Assembly: GCF_003337355.1 (NCBI RefSeq)
Contig: NZ_QPJW01000001.1
Location: 248,001 to 312,000 of the forward strand
DNA from: Fontibacillus phaseoli
Lineage (GTDB): Bacteria; Bacillota; Bacilli; Paenibacillales; Paenibacillaceae
Length of the DNA: 64,000 bases
Reading direction: 5' to 3'
Each line of letters begins with the position of its first letter. Within the stretch, counting starts at the first letter, position 1. Position numbers and translations under genes: made by a program. The notes under the pieces are model-generated. The model was not told the DNA's origin and made no database searches. It worked only from the letters and a program-made list of their open reading frames with translations. Below are positions 17,704-26,236 of the stretch, in pieces.

Positions 17704-18027
17704 GGATCGGGAGACCATCGTTATAGGCTTTCTCCTGAGTAGGGAAAAGGCCTTGCCTAGGATGGGATACCTAAGCAGGGTCTTTCTGCCTGATGGGGAG
17801 GCGAGGCAGCCCTGGAATGGATAAAATCCAATCAAAAACCATATTTCCGGACGGGTCGAGGCAAAATCGTCCGTTTCCTTGGATTTCTTCCAATTCATGC
17901 ATCAATGACCTGCTACCGAAAAGGATCCCTTTTCGATACTTCGCGGCATCAGTTTTACTTGGTATAATTTAAACAACGCCTTGTAAATTGCGGGTGGCGG
18001 CATAGCGATCCGGACAACAGGCTGTTC
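17704..18027. other. Noncoding stretch with no identifiable gene
   Basis: About 320 bases between yqeM and the AraC debris. A reverse-strand frame exists (17605-17898), but it overlaps the end of yqeM and its product resembles no family I know, so I do not call it. Several C/G-rich inverted stretches around 17735-17815 may fold, but no T-run or riboswitch core was recognised. Confidence 0.4.
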
Positions 18028-18250
18028 ATGAAGAAAGGCGTCATCTTGTCCATATTGATGATCGGACTATTTCGTGATTATTGCAGGTAGTTTAAGCCGG
18101 GGGAAGAGCACAAAGAATTTCAAAACGTACATACGGCAAAATAAATGCGAGTTTTCTCTGAAGAATGTGGCGTACGATCTCGGCCTGGAACCATACTGAC
18201 TTTGCCGCCTGATGAAGCAAAACAAGGGAATTTTCGATGATACAAGAGAA
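18028..18250 (+). pseudogene. Decayed AraC-type regulator fragment
   Basis: ATG at 18028 opens a short frame MKKGVILSILMIGLF, like the membrane start of AraC-type sensors, but it stops after 20 codons. In another frame from 18065 the text reads through KNFKTYIRQNK, then FSLKNVAYDLGLEPY (to 18196), a TGA at 18197, then LCRLMKQNKG. This closely follows the AraC helix-turn-helix pattern (SLKSVA...L.PSYLSRLFK...G), with the stop in place of the conserved Tyr. I infer a regulator that lost its middle and acquired a frameshift and a stop. It borders an esterase gene of a type often controlled by such regulators. Confidence 0.55.
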
Positions 18251-18263
18251 GGAGATTGTTTAG

Positions 18264-18911
18264 ATGAATAATAAGGTGATTTTATTCCAAGGAGATTCGA
18301 TTACTGACGGAAACCGCGACCGCGGAAACGATCTCAACCATGTTTTGGGGCATAGCTATGCTTATATGATCGCTGGGAAGTTAGGTCATGAAAATGCAGC
18401 GCAAAAACCGCTGTTCGTGAACCGCGGGGTGAGCGGGGACCGCGTTTCCGATTTATACGCACGGTGGAATGAAGATGCGATCAGCCTTAAGCCGGACCTT
18501 ATCAGCATATTAATCGGTGTGAATGATGCTTGGAGAATCGTATCCGGAGAACCGAGCGGGGCAACAGACCGATTTGAAAAGGCTTACGTCCATTTGTTGG
18601 CTGAAACTCGGGAAGTGTTGCCGGAATCGAAGCTGGTATTATGCGAACCATTCACCCTGAAAACGGGGGCAACCCAGGAAAATTGGGGACATTGGACGGA
18701 ATTGATGTCGAAGTATCAATCCAAGGTTCGCGAGCTGGCGGATCGGTTCGATGCCGTTTTTGTTCCGCTCCAGGATGCTTTTGACGCCGTTGAGAAGACG
18801 ACGGATGCGGCGTATTGGTTGTGGGATGGAGTGCATCCTACAGCAGCGGGCCATCATCTGATTGCCGAGCGCTGGCTTGACGTGGTTGGCCGGAGCGGGT
18901 TGCTGGATTAA
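18264..18911 (+). CDS. SGNH/GDSL esterase (rhamnogalacturonan acetylesterase type)
   Basis: A 215-residue cytosolic SGNH hydrolase. The blocks are FQGDSITDGNRDRG (catalytic Ser), NRGVSGDRVSDL (Gly), IGVNDAW (Asn) and DGVHPTAAGHHLIAERW (catalytic Asp-His). No signal peptide is present, so it probably removes acetyl groups from imported oligosaccharides. AAGGAGATTG precedes the ATG. It is flanked by decayed regulator sequence upstream and a strong terminator downstream, so it stands alone. Confidence 0.9.
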   Translation: MNNKVILFQGDSITDGNRDRGNDLNHVLGHSYAYMIAGKLGHENAAQKPLFVNRGVSGDRVSDLYARWNEDAISLKPDLISILIGVNDAWRIVSGEPSGATDRFEKAYVHLLAETREVLPESKLVLCEPFTLKTGATQENWGHWTELMSKYQSKVRELADRFDAVFVPLQDAFDAVEKTTDAAYWLWDGVHPTAAGHHLIAERWLDVVGRSGLLD

Positions 18912-18925
18912 ACAGATTCGGGACA

Positions 18926-18971
18926 CAAACAAAAAAGGCTGAGCAGAATTTCTGTCAGCCTTTTTTGTTTG
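18926..18971 (+). terminator. Terminator after the SGNH esterase gene
   Basis: A 17-bp perfect stem: CAAACAAAAAAGGCTGA (18926-18942) pairs with TCAGCCTTTTTTGTTTG (18955-18971). The T-run is inside the 3' arm. Confidence 0.92.
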
Positions 18972-19271
18972 GCGGTTCGTTATCATCCAATTTGAGAGCT
19001 TCTGGTCCGAATTATGTTCTGGGTCAGGGTTCTGTGTTATGGCGCGGGATTCGCAGTTTGCAGGCGGCTGTTTGAAGGCTTTGCTGAAAGGGTAATTTCT
19101 TGAAATAGAATGTTAATTAGCTGATGTTCGGCATTTTTCGTCGTCGGCTTGTTTTTATGGCTTGAGGAGCCGTTTAAGCCTGATTTAAAAATTAATTAGT
19201 TATTGCGATTAGATTTCAGTATAATTAAGCATAGATCAGTCTGCATTATTCTAGAGAGGATTAACCGCATA

Positions 19272-20987
19272 ATGAATGAAGCAAATACTAAACCAGCAAA
19301 TACGGCAAAGCCGAACCGGCGGCCCAAATCGTCGCCGCCACCTGTACGGATTTATTCCCTGGGCGGAATCGGCGAAATCGGTAAAAACATGTACGGCATT
19401 GAATACAAGAATGAGATCGTTATTATTGATGCCGGGTTAAAATTTCCGGACTCCCGGTTATCAGGAATTGACTATATCATTCCGGATATCACTTATTTGA
19501 TCGAAAACCGTCACAAAATCAAAGGTTTGTTTCTGACGCACGGGCACGAGGACCATATCGGGGCGCTCCCTTTTGTGCTTCGCCAGCTCTCCGTTCCCGT
19601 TTACGGCGGTCCGCTGACGATCGGCCTGGTCCGTGCCAAGCTGGAGGAATACCGCATGCTGGGCGAAGTGAAGCTGCATGTATTCGAGGAAAACGACCGT
19701 TTCGATTTCCAACAGCTATCGGTGCATTTTTTCCGGACAACCCACAGTATTCCCGATGCGTTCGGGATCGTTGTGGATACGCCTTACGGGGCCGTTGTCC
19801 ATACGGGCGATTTCAAGTTTGATTTTACGCCGGAAGACCGGCCCGCAGACTTGTTCAAAATGGCAAGCGTCGGCGGCGAGGGCGTGCTCGCGCTCTTGGC
19901 GGACAGCACGAACAGCGAGAAGGATGGCTTTACCCCTTCCGAACGCAGGGTAGGCGGTGCCATTCTGGAAACTTTCCGGCAGTGCGACGGAAGGATCCTT
20001 TTTGCCACATTTGCGTCGAACGTGCACCGGCTGCAGCAGGTCGTCGAGGCGGCTATGCAGTGCAACCGGAAAATCGCCGTCATTGGCCGCAGCATGGAAA
20101 AAGTATTCGCGATTGGGCAGGATCTGGGCTATATCCGCGTTCCGGAAGGCATGCTGATCGACGTCAAACATATCGACCGGTATGAAGACCGTCAAGTGCT
20201 GATTATTTGTACAGGCAGCCAAGGCGAACCTAATGCCGCGCTTAGCCGGATCGCATCCGGTGCGCATCGCTCGGTGCAGATTTATCCCGGCGATACCGTC
20301 GTCTTTTCTTCGTCGCCCATTCCTGGCAATACGCAGAACGTCAACCGAAGCATCGACATGCTGATGCGGGCGGGGGCTGAGGTGATTTATGGTTCCATTT
20401 TTGACATTCACACTTCAGGCCACGGAAACCGCGAGGATCTGAAATTGATGCTAAGCTTCATCCGCCCCAAATTCTTCATTCCGATCCACGGCGAATACCG
20501 GATGCTGTTGAGTCACAAGAAGCTGGCGCTTCAAACCGGCCTGACAGAGGAACGGTCATTTGTCTTGAACATTGGCGATACACTGTCAATTTATCGTAAC
20601 CGGGCCAAACGCGGCAGAACGATACCTTCGGGAGAAGTGTTTATCAGCAACGGTGAGATGAGGGCGCGGGAAGACGAATTGATGGAAGAGCGGTTGGAAT
20701 TGTCTCAGGAAGGAATCGTCATCGTGGTCATGACCCTGGACCGGAAGACCGGACAGATTTTGGCGGGACCCGATATCGTGACCCGCGGCTTTGTATACAT
20801 GCAGGATGCCAGGCCTTTACTAAGACGGGCAGAGGCGGTACTGAAGCGCAATCTGACGAAACAGGCTGAGCGAGAAGCCTATGACCGGGCCATCTGGATT
20901 CGGACGATTCACCGGGTCATGCGGAAGTATTTTATGAAAGAAGTTGGACGAGCGCCTCACATTATGCCTTCTATTTTAGAGGTATAA
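19272..20987 (+). CDS. Ribonuclease J
   Basis: A 571-residue metallo-beta-lactamase/beta-CASP RNase with both 5'-3' exo- and endonuclease activity in this family, central to mRNA turnover and rRNA maturation in Firmicutes. Metal ligands HGHEDH (residues 90-95), the later THSIPDAFG and HTGDFKFD, the beta-CASP SSPIPGNTQNV segment and HTSGHG are all intact. ATG 19272 follows AGAGAGGA (19253-19260); the open TTG at 19203 has no ribosome site. The N-terminus carries a Lys/Pro-rich extension of about 30 residues. The sequence looks closer to RNase J1 than J2. The gene is monocistronic. Confidence 0.95.
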   Translation: MNEANTKPANTAKPNRRPKSSPPPVRIYSLGGIGEIGKNMYGIEYKNEIVIIDAGLKFPDSRLSGIDYIIPDITYLIENRHKIKGLFLTHGHEDHIGALPFVLRQLSVPVYGGPLTIGLVRAKLEEYRMLGEVKLHVFEENDRFDFQQLSVHFFRTTHSIPDAFGIVVDTPYGAVVHTGDFKFDFTPEDRPADLFKMASVGGEGVLALLADSTNSEKDGFTPSERRVGGAILETFRQCDGRILFATFASNVHRLQQVVEAAMQCNRKIAVIGRSMEKVFAIGQDLGYIRVPEGMLIDVKHIDRYEDRQVLIICTGSQGEPNAALSRIASGAHRSVQIYPGDTVVFSSSPIPGNTQNVNRSIDMLMRAGAEVIYGSIFDIHTSGHGNREDLKLMLSFIRPKFFIPIHGEYRMLLSHKKLALQTGLTEERSFVLNIGDTLSIYRNRAKRGRTIPSGEVFISNGEMRAREDELMEERLELSQEGIVIVVMTLDRKTGQILAGPDIVTRGFVYMQDARPLLRRAEAVLKRNLTKQAEREAYDRAIWIRTIHRVMRKYFMKEVGRAPHIMPSILEV

Positions 20988-21008
20988 ATCACCATATGGA
21001 GTATGGAG

Positions 21009-21040
21009 TAAACTTCCCGAACTGGGAAGTTTATTTTTTT
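21009..21040 (+). terminator. Terminator after RNase J
   Basis: TAAACTTCCC (21009-21018) pairs with GGGAAGTTTA (21024-21033), with a 5-base loop and a run of seven Ts. Confidence 0.92.
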
Positions 21041-21420
21041 AACGTATTTAATTCATTGATCGTCTTTTACATAATTACGTATAACGCTTAAAAAAGTAGG
21101 TTTTTAGAGGGGGCCAAATAAATAGCGTTTCTGCGATTCGTTCTTTGATTTACCTTAAATTGAGAGCAAAGGGTTCACCTTGAAAAGCTTGTCAAACCGG
21201 TCGGGAATCAACCGGTCAACCGGATCTAATAACGGAAGGAACACTTCATGAGATCGTGCCTTTATTTGAGCAGTATCGGACTTACGCATCCAAGAACAAC
21301 TTAAGGAATATGAATCTTCTGATTGATTACTTCGCTCCGATCGCAAAACCGGTTCTAGGGTGCGAGGGACATCGTTCGATCCTGGATCTAGTGGCAATAT
21401 ATATAATTTAAACGCAATCA
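21041..21420. other. Noncoding stretch with possible decayed HTH gene
   Basis: About 380 bases without an intact gene. Around 21165-21235 one + frame reads KGFTLKSLSNRSGINRSTGSN, resembling the helix-turn-helix of an XRE regulator (KGLTLKSLSEKSGINRGTLSN pattern); it is then broken by a stop near 21252, and another frame continues TLHEIVPLFEQYRTYASK. I read this tentatively as the remains of a small XRE-type regulator. No ribosome site or full domain remains. Confidence 0.3.
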
Positions 21421-21449
21421 TTGACAATATATCAATGCAGTGACATAAT
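21421..21449 (+). promoter_or_regulatory. Sigma-A promoter of the alpha-amylase gene
   Basis: TTGACA (21421-21426), a 17-base spacer, then CATAAT (21444-21449): a perfect -35 and five of six -10 matches. It is the only convincing promoter in the 600-base gap and points at the amylase gene 190 bases downstream. Confidence 0.75.
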
Positions 21450-21476
21450 ACCCATGGAAGTGGATTATTTCCATTT

Positions 21477-21491
21477 ATGCAAACGTTTTCT
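21477..21491 (+). promoter_or_regulatory. CcpA catabolite-responsive element (cre) before amylase
   Basis: ATGCAAACGTTTTCT fits the Bacillus cre consensus WTGNAANCGNWNNCW at every fixed position. It lies about 20 bases downstream of the predicted transcription start, a position where CcpA represses by roadblock. Repression of the amylase by glucose is inferred. Confidence 0.7.
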
Positions 21492-21642
21492 TGTTTTTTT
21501 TAGCGAGATAAAATCAGCAATACATTATCTCTTTTTTCTTTTTATAATCGTATGCATCCTTAGTGATTCATTGTCCTCTGTTACTTGTTTACTCCTAACC
21601 TGAGGTTAGTTGTAAAAATATATTTAACAAGGAGAGTGTTTT

Positions 21643-24480
21643 ATGAAGAGAAAGGCAAGGCCGTTTTGGAGTTTAGTTCTATTTGTAGCTTTGTTGCTGC
21701 AAAGTATGGGCTTAACTGCAGGAGCTCAGGCAAGTACCGATACCCAGCAGTTAAGCAATCCCAGCGTACAAATCTCTGCTGCTGCGGATTACGGGCTTCC
21801 GGCAAAAACGAAGGACGGACTTATTTTTCATGCTTGGAACTGGTCCTTCGATACGATCACCAAGAATCTTCCGGCCCTGGCCGAAGCAGGATTTAAAGCC
21901 GTACAAACCTCCCCGATCCAAGGCACCAAAGAAGACTCGATGGAAGGCAGCAAGTGGTGGGTCTTGTACCAACCTACCAACTTTAAAATCGGTAATACGC
22001 AGCTCGGAAATAGAGATCAATTCAAGAAAATGAATGATGAAGCGGAAAAGCATGGCATCAGTATCATCGTTGACGTAGTCGCTAATCATATGGCCAATGC
22101 GGGAGGTGGAAATTTACAGTATACCCCGGCCTACAATGTGGACTCATCCATTAGGAATAACGGATATTTCTGGCATGAAGCCAGAGGGGTTGAGAATTGG
22201 GACAACAGATGGCAGGTGACGCAATGGGGAATCAGCTTGCCGGATTTGAACACGTCCAATCAGGAATTGCAAAACATAATTATCGGTTTTCTAAATGATG
22301 CCATAGCTTTGGGTGCGGATGGATTCAGATTTGACGCCGCCAAACATATCGAATTACCCAACGAGACGGCGGGATCCAATTTCTGGCCGCGGGTATTGGG
22401 GGCGCTCGACAACAAGGCTAATTTGTTCAATTATGGAGAAGTGCTGCAAGGCGGAGCCGACAATTTTGCCGGATACACGAGTTATCTGAACCTCACAACA
22501 TCGAATTATGGACACGACGTCAGAAGCGCTGTAGGCTTTGGAGGCAGTAAAAACGTCGATAGCGCAAAATCCTTCAACGCCAATAATGTAAGCCCTTCCA
22601 AACTTGTCACCTGGGTAGAATCGCATGATACGTATGCCAACGATAAAAATGAATCGACGGGCATGAGTGATCAGCAAATTAAATTAGCCTGGTCGATCGT
22701 GGCTTCCCGTGCGGAAACGACTTCCTTATTCTTTAACAGACCTACAGGAGGCGGAAAGTTTGCAGGAAGACTCGGTGATGCTGGGAACACTTTATGGCAA
22801 GATCCAGATATCGTAGCCGTTAATAAATTTCACAATGCCATGGTAGGCGAGGGGGAATACCTGAGAACCCAAGGCAATCAAATCCTGTTCGTCGAACGCG
22901 GAACAAAAGGTATGACAATCATCAACGTCGGCGGAAACGCCCAAATTAATTCCGAGACGAAACTGATGGATGGGGTTTACGAGAACTCGGCCAGCGGTGG
23001 AGGCACATTTACGGTTTCGAACGGAAGAATCACAGGTAATATTGGTGCGGGCAAAGTTGCCGTTCTATATAAGGCGGCGACACAAACTCCTACTATTTCT
23101 ATCGACAAGGCGGAAGGCGGGTTCTACACCGATTCCATTGACGTTAAGATGACCTACTCCAATGCGAATTCCGCTTCGTATACGTTAAACGGCGGACCGG
23201 AAACGCCATTTTCTTCAGGAACAACCGTTAAAATCGGGACCGGCTCTGCTATAGGCTCAACATTCGTTCTGAAAATCGTAGCTAACAGCGCGGCAGGTCA
23301 AATTGTCAAAACCTATACATTTACGAAAGAGGACCCCCGTGCAGGTTTGACTGTCCATTTTTATAAACCTTCCGGCTGGGGAACCCCTAACATTTATTAC
23401 TACAATGATTCGGTAACTCCAGTAAAGGAAGGCGCGGCATGGCCGGGAACAGCCATGAAGGATGAAGGTAACGGCTGGTATGTATACCATGCACAGGGCT
23501 GGAATCAGGCGAAAGTTATCTTTAACTCAGGCGCGAATCAGAGTCCGGGGCCTCAATCGCCGGGATACGCTGTGCAAGGAGAAAAGTGGATTAAAAATGG
23601 CGTAATTACTTCTAATCATCCCGATGGAACTGCACCAACGATATCGATCGACAAACCGGAGGGCGCCTTCTACAGCGATAGTCTGGAAGTTACGCTCAGT
23701 TATAAAGATGCTAACGCAGGCACGTACTCTTTGAACGGAAGCAGCCAGATCGCCTTTACCTCCGGACAGAAGGTTACATTCGGTGCAGGGGATGCTTACG
23801 GTTCCACGTATACGCTGGTTGTGACCGCCAATAATGCGGATAAGAACACGATCAAAACCTATACTTTTACCAAAACACAAAATACAAACAAAGATATTAC
23901 AGTCCATTATTTCAATCCGGCGGATTGGGGTGCTCCAAATATTTATTATTATGATGATACACTGACACCGAAGAAGGAAAATGCCCCTTGGCCTGGTACT
24001 GCCATGCAAAACGAGGGGAACGGGTGGTATTCTTATACGATATCCGGCTGGAATCAAGCGAAAGTTATATTTAACAGTGGCGGGAAACAGGCACCTGGAG
24101 CTGAACAACCAGGCTATTTGGTATCCGGAGACTCATGGATTAAGAACGGAGTAATTACGGATCGCGAACCGGAACCGGTTAAAACATTAGTTCCGGTAAC
24201 CTTCATTATTAAAAATGCCACCACCTTTGACGGACAAGGCGTCTATCTGACGGGAAACGTAGCGGAACTTGGTAACTGGCGTCCCGAGAACGCTGTCGGA
24301 CCGGGACAGAATCATAATTATCCGGACTGGATCATTACGGTCGACCTTCTGGAAGGGGAGAAGATTGAGTTCAAAGCCATCAAGAAGTATGGCAATCAGG
24401 TTGTCTGGGAAGGTGGACAAAACCACAGCTATACCGTGACAGCCAGTAATCCTGCCGTCGAATTTTATTTTAACAATTAG
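21643..24480 (+). CDS. Secreted multidomain alpha-amylase (GH13 with CBM26 x2 and CBM20)
   Basis: A 945-residue secreted enzyme that endo-hydrolyses starch. A signal peptide covers residues 1-30 (cleavage near AGAQAS). The GH13 barrel holds Asp231 in GFRFDAAKH (nucleophile), Glu266 in NYGEVLQG (acid/base) and Asp329 in ESHDTY. From about 475 two tandem units follow, each an Ig-like domain (PTISIDK.EG.FY.DS) plus a CBM26 starch-binding module (YKPSGWGTPNIYYY; FNPADWGAPNIYYY). The C-terminus is a CBM20 (VYLTGNVAELGNW). AAGGAGAGTG precedes the ATG. Multiple binding modules suggest action on raw starch granules. Regulation by CcpA is suggested by the upstream cre. Confidence 0.96.
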   Translation: MKRKARPFWSLVLFVALLLQSMGLTAGAQASTDTQQLSNPSVQISAAADYGLPAKTKDGLIFHAWNWSFDTITKNLPALAEAGFKAVQTSPIQGTKEDSMEGSKWWVLYQPTNFKIGNTQLGNRDQFKKMNDEAEKHGISIIVDVVANHMANAGGGNLQYTPAYNVDSSIRNNGYFWHEARGVENWDNRWQVTQWGISLPDLNTSNQELQNIIIGFLNDAIALGADGFRFDAAKHIELPNETAGSNFWPRVLGALDNKANLFNYGEVLQGGADNFAGYTSYLNLTTSNYGHDVRSAVGFGGSKNVDSAKSFNANNVSPSKLVTWVESHDTYANDKNESTGMSDQQIKLAWSIVASRAETTSLFFNRPTGGGKFAGRLGDAGNTLWQDPDIVAVNKFHNAMVGEGEYLRTQGNQILFVERGTKGMTIINVGGNAQINSETKLMDGVYENSASGGGTFTVSNGRITGNIGAGKVAVLYKAATQTPTISIDKAEGGFYTDSIDVKMTYSNANSASYTLNGGPETPFSSGTTVKIGTGSAIGSTFVLKIVANSAAGQIVKTYTFTKEDPRAGLTVHFYKPSGWGTPNIYYYNDSVTPVKEGAAWPGTAMKDEGNGWYVYHAQGWNQAKVIFNSGANQSPGPQSPGYAVQGEKWIKNGVITSNHPDGTAPTISIDKPEGAFYSDSLEVTLSYKDANAGTYSLNGSSQIAFTSGQKVTFGAGDAYGSTYTLVVTANNADKNTIKTYTFTKTQNTNKDITVHYFNPADWGAPNIYYYDDTLTPKKENAPWPGTAMQNEGNGWYSYTISGWNQAKVIFNSGGKQAPGAEQPGYLVSGDSWIKNGVITDREPEPVKTLVPVTFIIKNATTFDGQGVYLTGNVAELGNWRPENAVGPGQNHNYPDWIITVDLLEGEKIEFKAIKKYGNQVVWEGGQNHSYTVTASNPAVEFYFNN

Positions 24481-24550
24481 CTAGTGTTGGACGCTTAGTA
24501 TTCTAGAACGGCAATTTGAACTGAAAAATAAAAGGATATTTTCTTACAAA

Positions 24551-24565
24551 TTGCAAACGTTACCA
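24551..24565 (+). promoter_or_regulatory. Second cre-like site, downstream of amylase
   Basis: TTGCAAACGTTACCA matches the cre consensus at all fixed positions. It lies between the amylase stop and the shared terminator, outside any visible promoter, so its role is unclear. It may be a chance match or an accessory CcpA site. Confidence 0.45.
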
Positions 24566-24599
24566 CAGTCAACTTCATGTGAATTGAGTTGATTCTGCA

Positions 24600-24640
24600 A
24601 AAAAACAAGCCTATCCGAAAGTTGGGCAGGCTTGTTTTTT
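24600..24640. terminator. Bidirectional terminator between amylase and kduD
   Basis: AAAACAAGCCT pairs with AGGCTTGTTTT (24628-24638), followed by Ts on the + strand and preceded by As that give a T-run on the other strand. Confidence 0.88.
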
Positions 24641-24649
24641 AATGTAATT

Positions 24650-25402
24650 CTATCTAGCCATCCAGCCGCCGTCTACGCAAAGTACGTGACCGTTCAGATA
24701 ATCGGCGGCGGAAGATGCCAGGAAGACGGCAGGGCCTTTTACGTCTTCCGGTGTTCCCCAGCGTGCGGCCGGAATGCGGTCCGTGATGGAGGCGGTTCTG
24801 TTCTCGTTGGCGCGTATCGGTGCGGTGTTGTCCGTAGCCATATATCCCGGAGCGATCGCATTGACTTGGATGCCGCTCGCCGCCCATTCGTTAGCGAAGG
24901 CTTTGGTCAAGCCGGCTACCCCATGTTTGGAAGCCGTGTATCCAGGAACGTTGATACCCCCTTGGTAAGAAAGCATCGAGCAGATGTTAATGATTTTGCC
25001 GCTGCCTCGTTCAATCATATGTCGGCCGGCGATTTGCGATAGCAGGAACACGGTATTGAGGTTGATGTCAATGACGTCGAACCAATCCTTCGCACTATGA
25101 TCCTTAGCCGGCGTACGGCGGATAATGCCGGCGTTGTTGACCAGGATATCGATATGTCCCGTCAGTTTGAGCGCCTCGTCAAACGTGTCCTGAAGCTTGC
25201 CGTGATCGCTGAGATCCACCTCAATGCCGGAAGTCTTTTTGCCCAGGGCCGTAATCCGGTCTACGGTTTCCTGGCTTGAACTTATGGATGCGCAAACGAT
25301 ATCGGCGCCGGCTTCCGCAAGTCCTACCGCGATGCCTTGACCGAGACCGGCTGCGGAGCCGGTGATCAGGGCCGTTTTTCCAGTAAGATCGAATAATTTC
25401 AT
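24650..25402 (-). CDS. kduD: 2-dehydro-3-deoxy-D-gluconate 5-dehydrogenase (SDR)
   Basis: A 250-residue classical short-chain dehydrogenase matching KduD, which reduces 2,5-diketo-3-deoxygluconate to KDG with NADH. The cofactor loop is TGSAAGLGQGIA, then NNAGIIRRTPA, the catalytic Ser in CSMLSYQGG and the YTASKHG Tyr/Lys pair; the C-terminus is typical. ATG 25402 follows AAGGAG; an in-frame start further up at 25435 has none. It is the third gene of kduI-deoR-kduD on this strand and completes uronate-dimer catabolism with KduI and the aldolase divergent from it. Confidence 0.92.
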   Translation of the reverse strand: MKLFDLTGKTALITGSAAGLGQGIAVGLAEAGADIVCASISSSQETVDRITALGKKTSGIEVDLSDHGKLQDTFDEALKLTGHIDILVNNAGIIRRTPAKDHSAKDWFDVIDINLNTVFLLSQIAGRHMIERGSGKIINICSMLSYQGGINVPGYTASKHGVAGLTKAFANEWAASGIQVNAIAPGYMATDNTAPIRANENRTASITDRIPAARWGTPEDVKGPAVFLASSAADYLNGHVLCVDGGWMAR

Positions 25403-25452
25403 AAATTGAACACTCCTTAGAGTTATTGGATGCACAATGAAACAGGGTTACT

Positions 25453-26202
25453 TCACTCTATGATAATTCCAGCATCTGAATAGGACCGGCCAACCTCGTC
25501 CGGAAGCTTGCCGTCCGTAATAATCCGCGTCAGCTCGTTCAATGAAGCAAAGGTGCGGAGCGCCGTTTGTCCGAATTTATGATGATTGACGACCGCGATC
25601 ACTTCGCGGGCCGTTTCGATCAGCGCGCGTTTAAATTCGATCAGGTCTCCGGTATAAATGGACAGCCCGTGTTCGGGATGGATCCCCGTCGCGGAGATAA
25701 ACGCTTTTTGAATATTCAGTTCCTTAACGTAGGAGGTAGCCTCCGGTCCTGCGAGCATGTTGCGGACGCGGTAGCCGCCGGGGACGACGAGACGGATATT
25801 GTCTTTTACGGCCAGTTCGCTGACGATGTACACATCGTTCGTGATCACGGTAAGAGGCTGATTGTCCAGCCGGCGGGCAATTTCCAACGTCGTGCTGCCT
25901 CCGTCAAGCGCGATGATATCGTTTTGCTTGATATGCAATAGCGCTTTGCGGGCAATATCCGCCTTTTCGTCGGCATGCTTGATTAGCGGCTCCTTGGAGG
26001 GAAGGATACCAAACTGGTCTCCTTGAGCCAACACGGCACCGCCATGAATGCGTACAATCAATCCCTGCTCCTCGAGCCGGGTTAGATCCTCGCGGATCGT
26101 TTTGCCCGTAACCCCCAACTTTTCGCTCAGCTCCGCTACGGTTACCTCTTTGCTTGTCAGCAGAACTTCCATAATTTTTTCGTATCGTCGTATCGAGCTC
26201 AT
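25453..26202 (-). CDS. DeoR family transcriptional regulator
   Basis: A DeoR-type repressor of about 249 residues: N-terminal winged HTH (KIMEVLLTSKEVTVAELSEKL) and a C-terminal sugar-phosphate sensor domain with DGGSTTLEIAR and the late ATGIHPEHGLSIY. It sits between kduI and kduD, so it likely controls this operon in response to a pathway intermediate such as KDG or KDPG. The start is uncertain: ATG 26202 (MSSIRRYEKI) is preferred over GTG 26214, but both have weak ribosome sites, suggesting coupling to kduI 35 bases upstream. Confidence 0.9.
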   Translation of the reverse strand: MSSIRRYEKIMEVLLTSKEVTVAELSEKLGVTGKTIREDLTRLEEQGLIVRIHGGAVLAQGDQFGILPSKEPLIKHADEKADIARKALLHIKQNDIIALDGGSTTLEIARRLDNQPLTVITNDVYIVSELAVKDNIRLVVPGGYRVRNMLAGPEATSYVKELNIQKAFISATGIHPEHGLSIYTGDLIEFKRALIETAREVIAVVNHHKFGQTALRTFASLNELTRIITDGKLPDEVGRSYSDAGIIIE

Positions 26203-26236
26203 TTTTATTTCCACGCTTCCGTTTGAAATTTACTTC

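Noticed and set aside
17605..17898. Reverse-strand frame of 97 codons after yqeM
   Set aside because: It overlaps the end of yqeM, and its product has no recognisable domain or convincing ribosome site.
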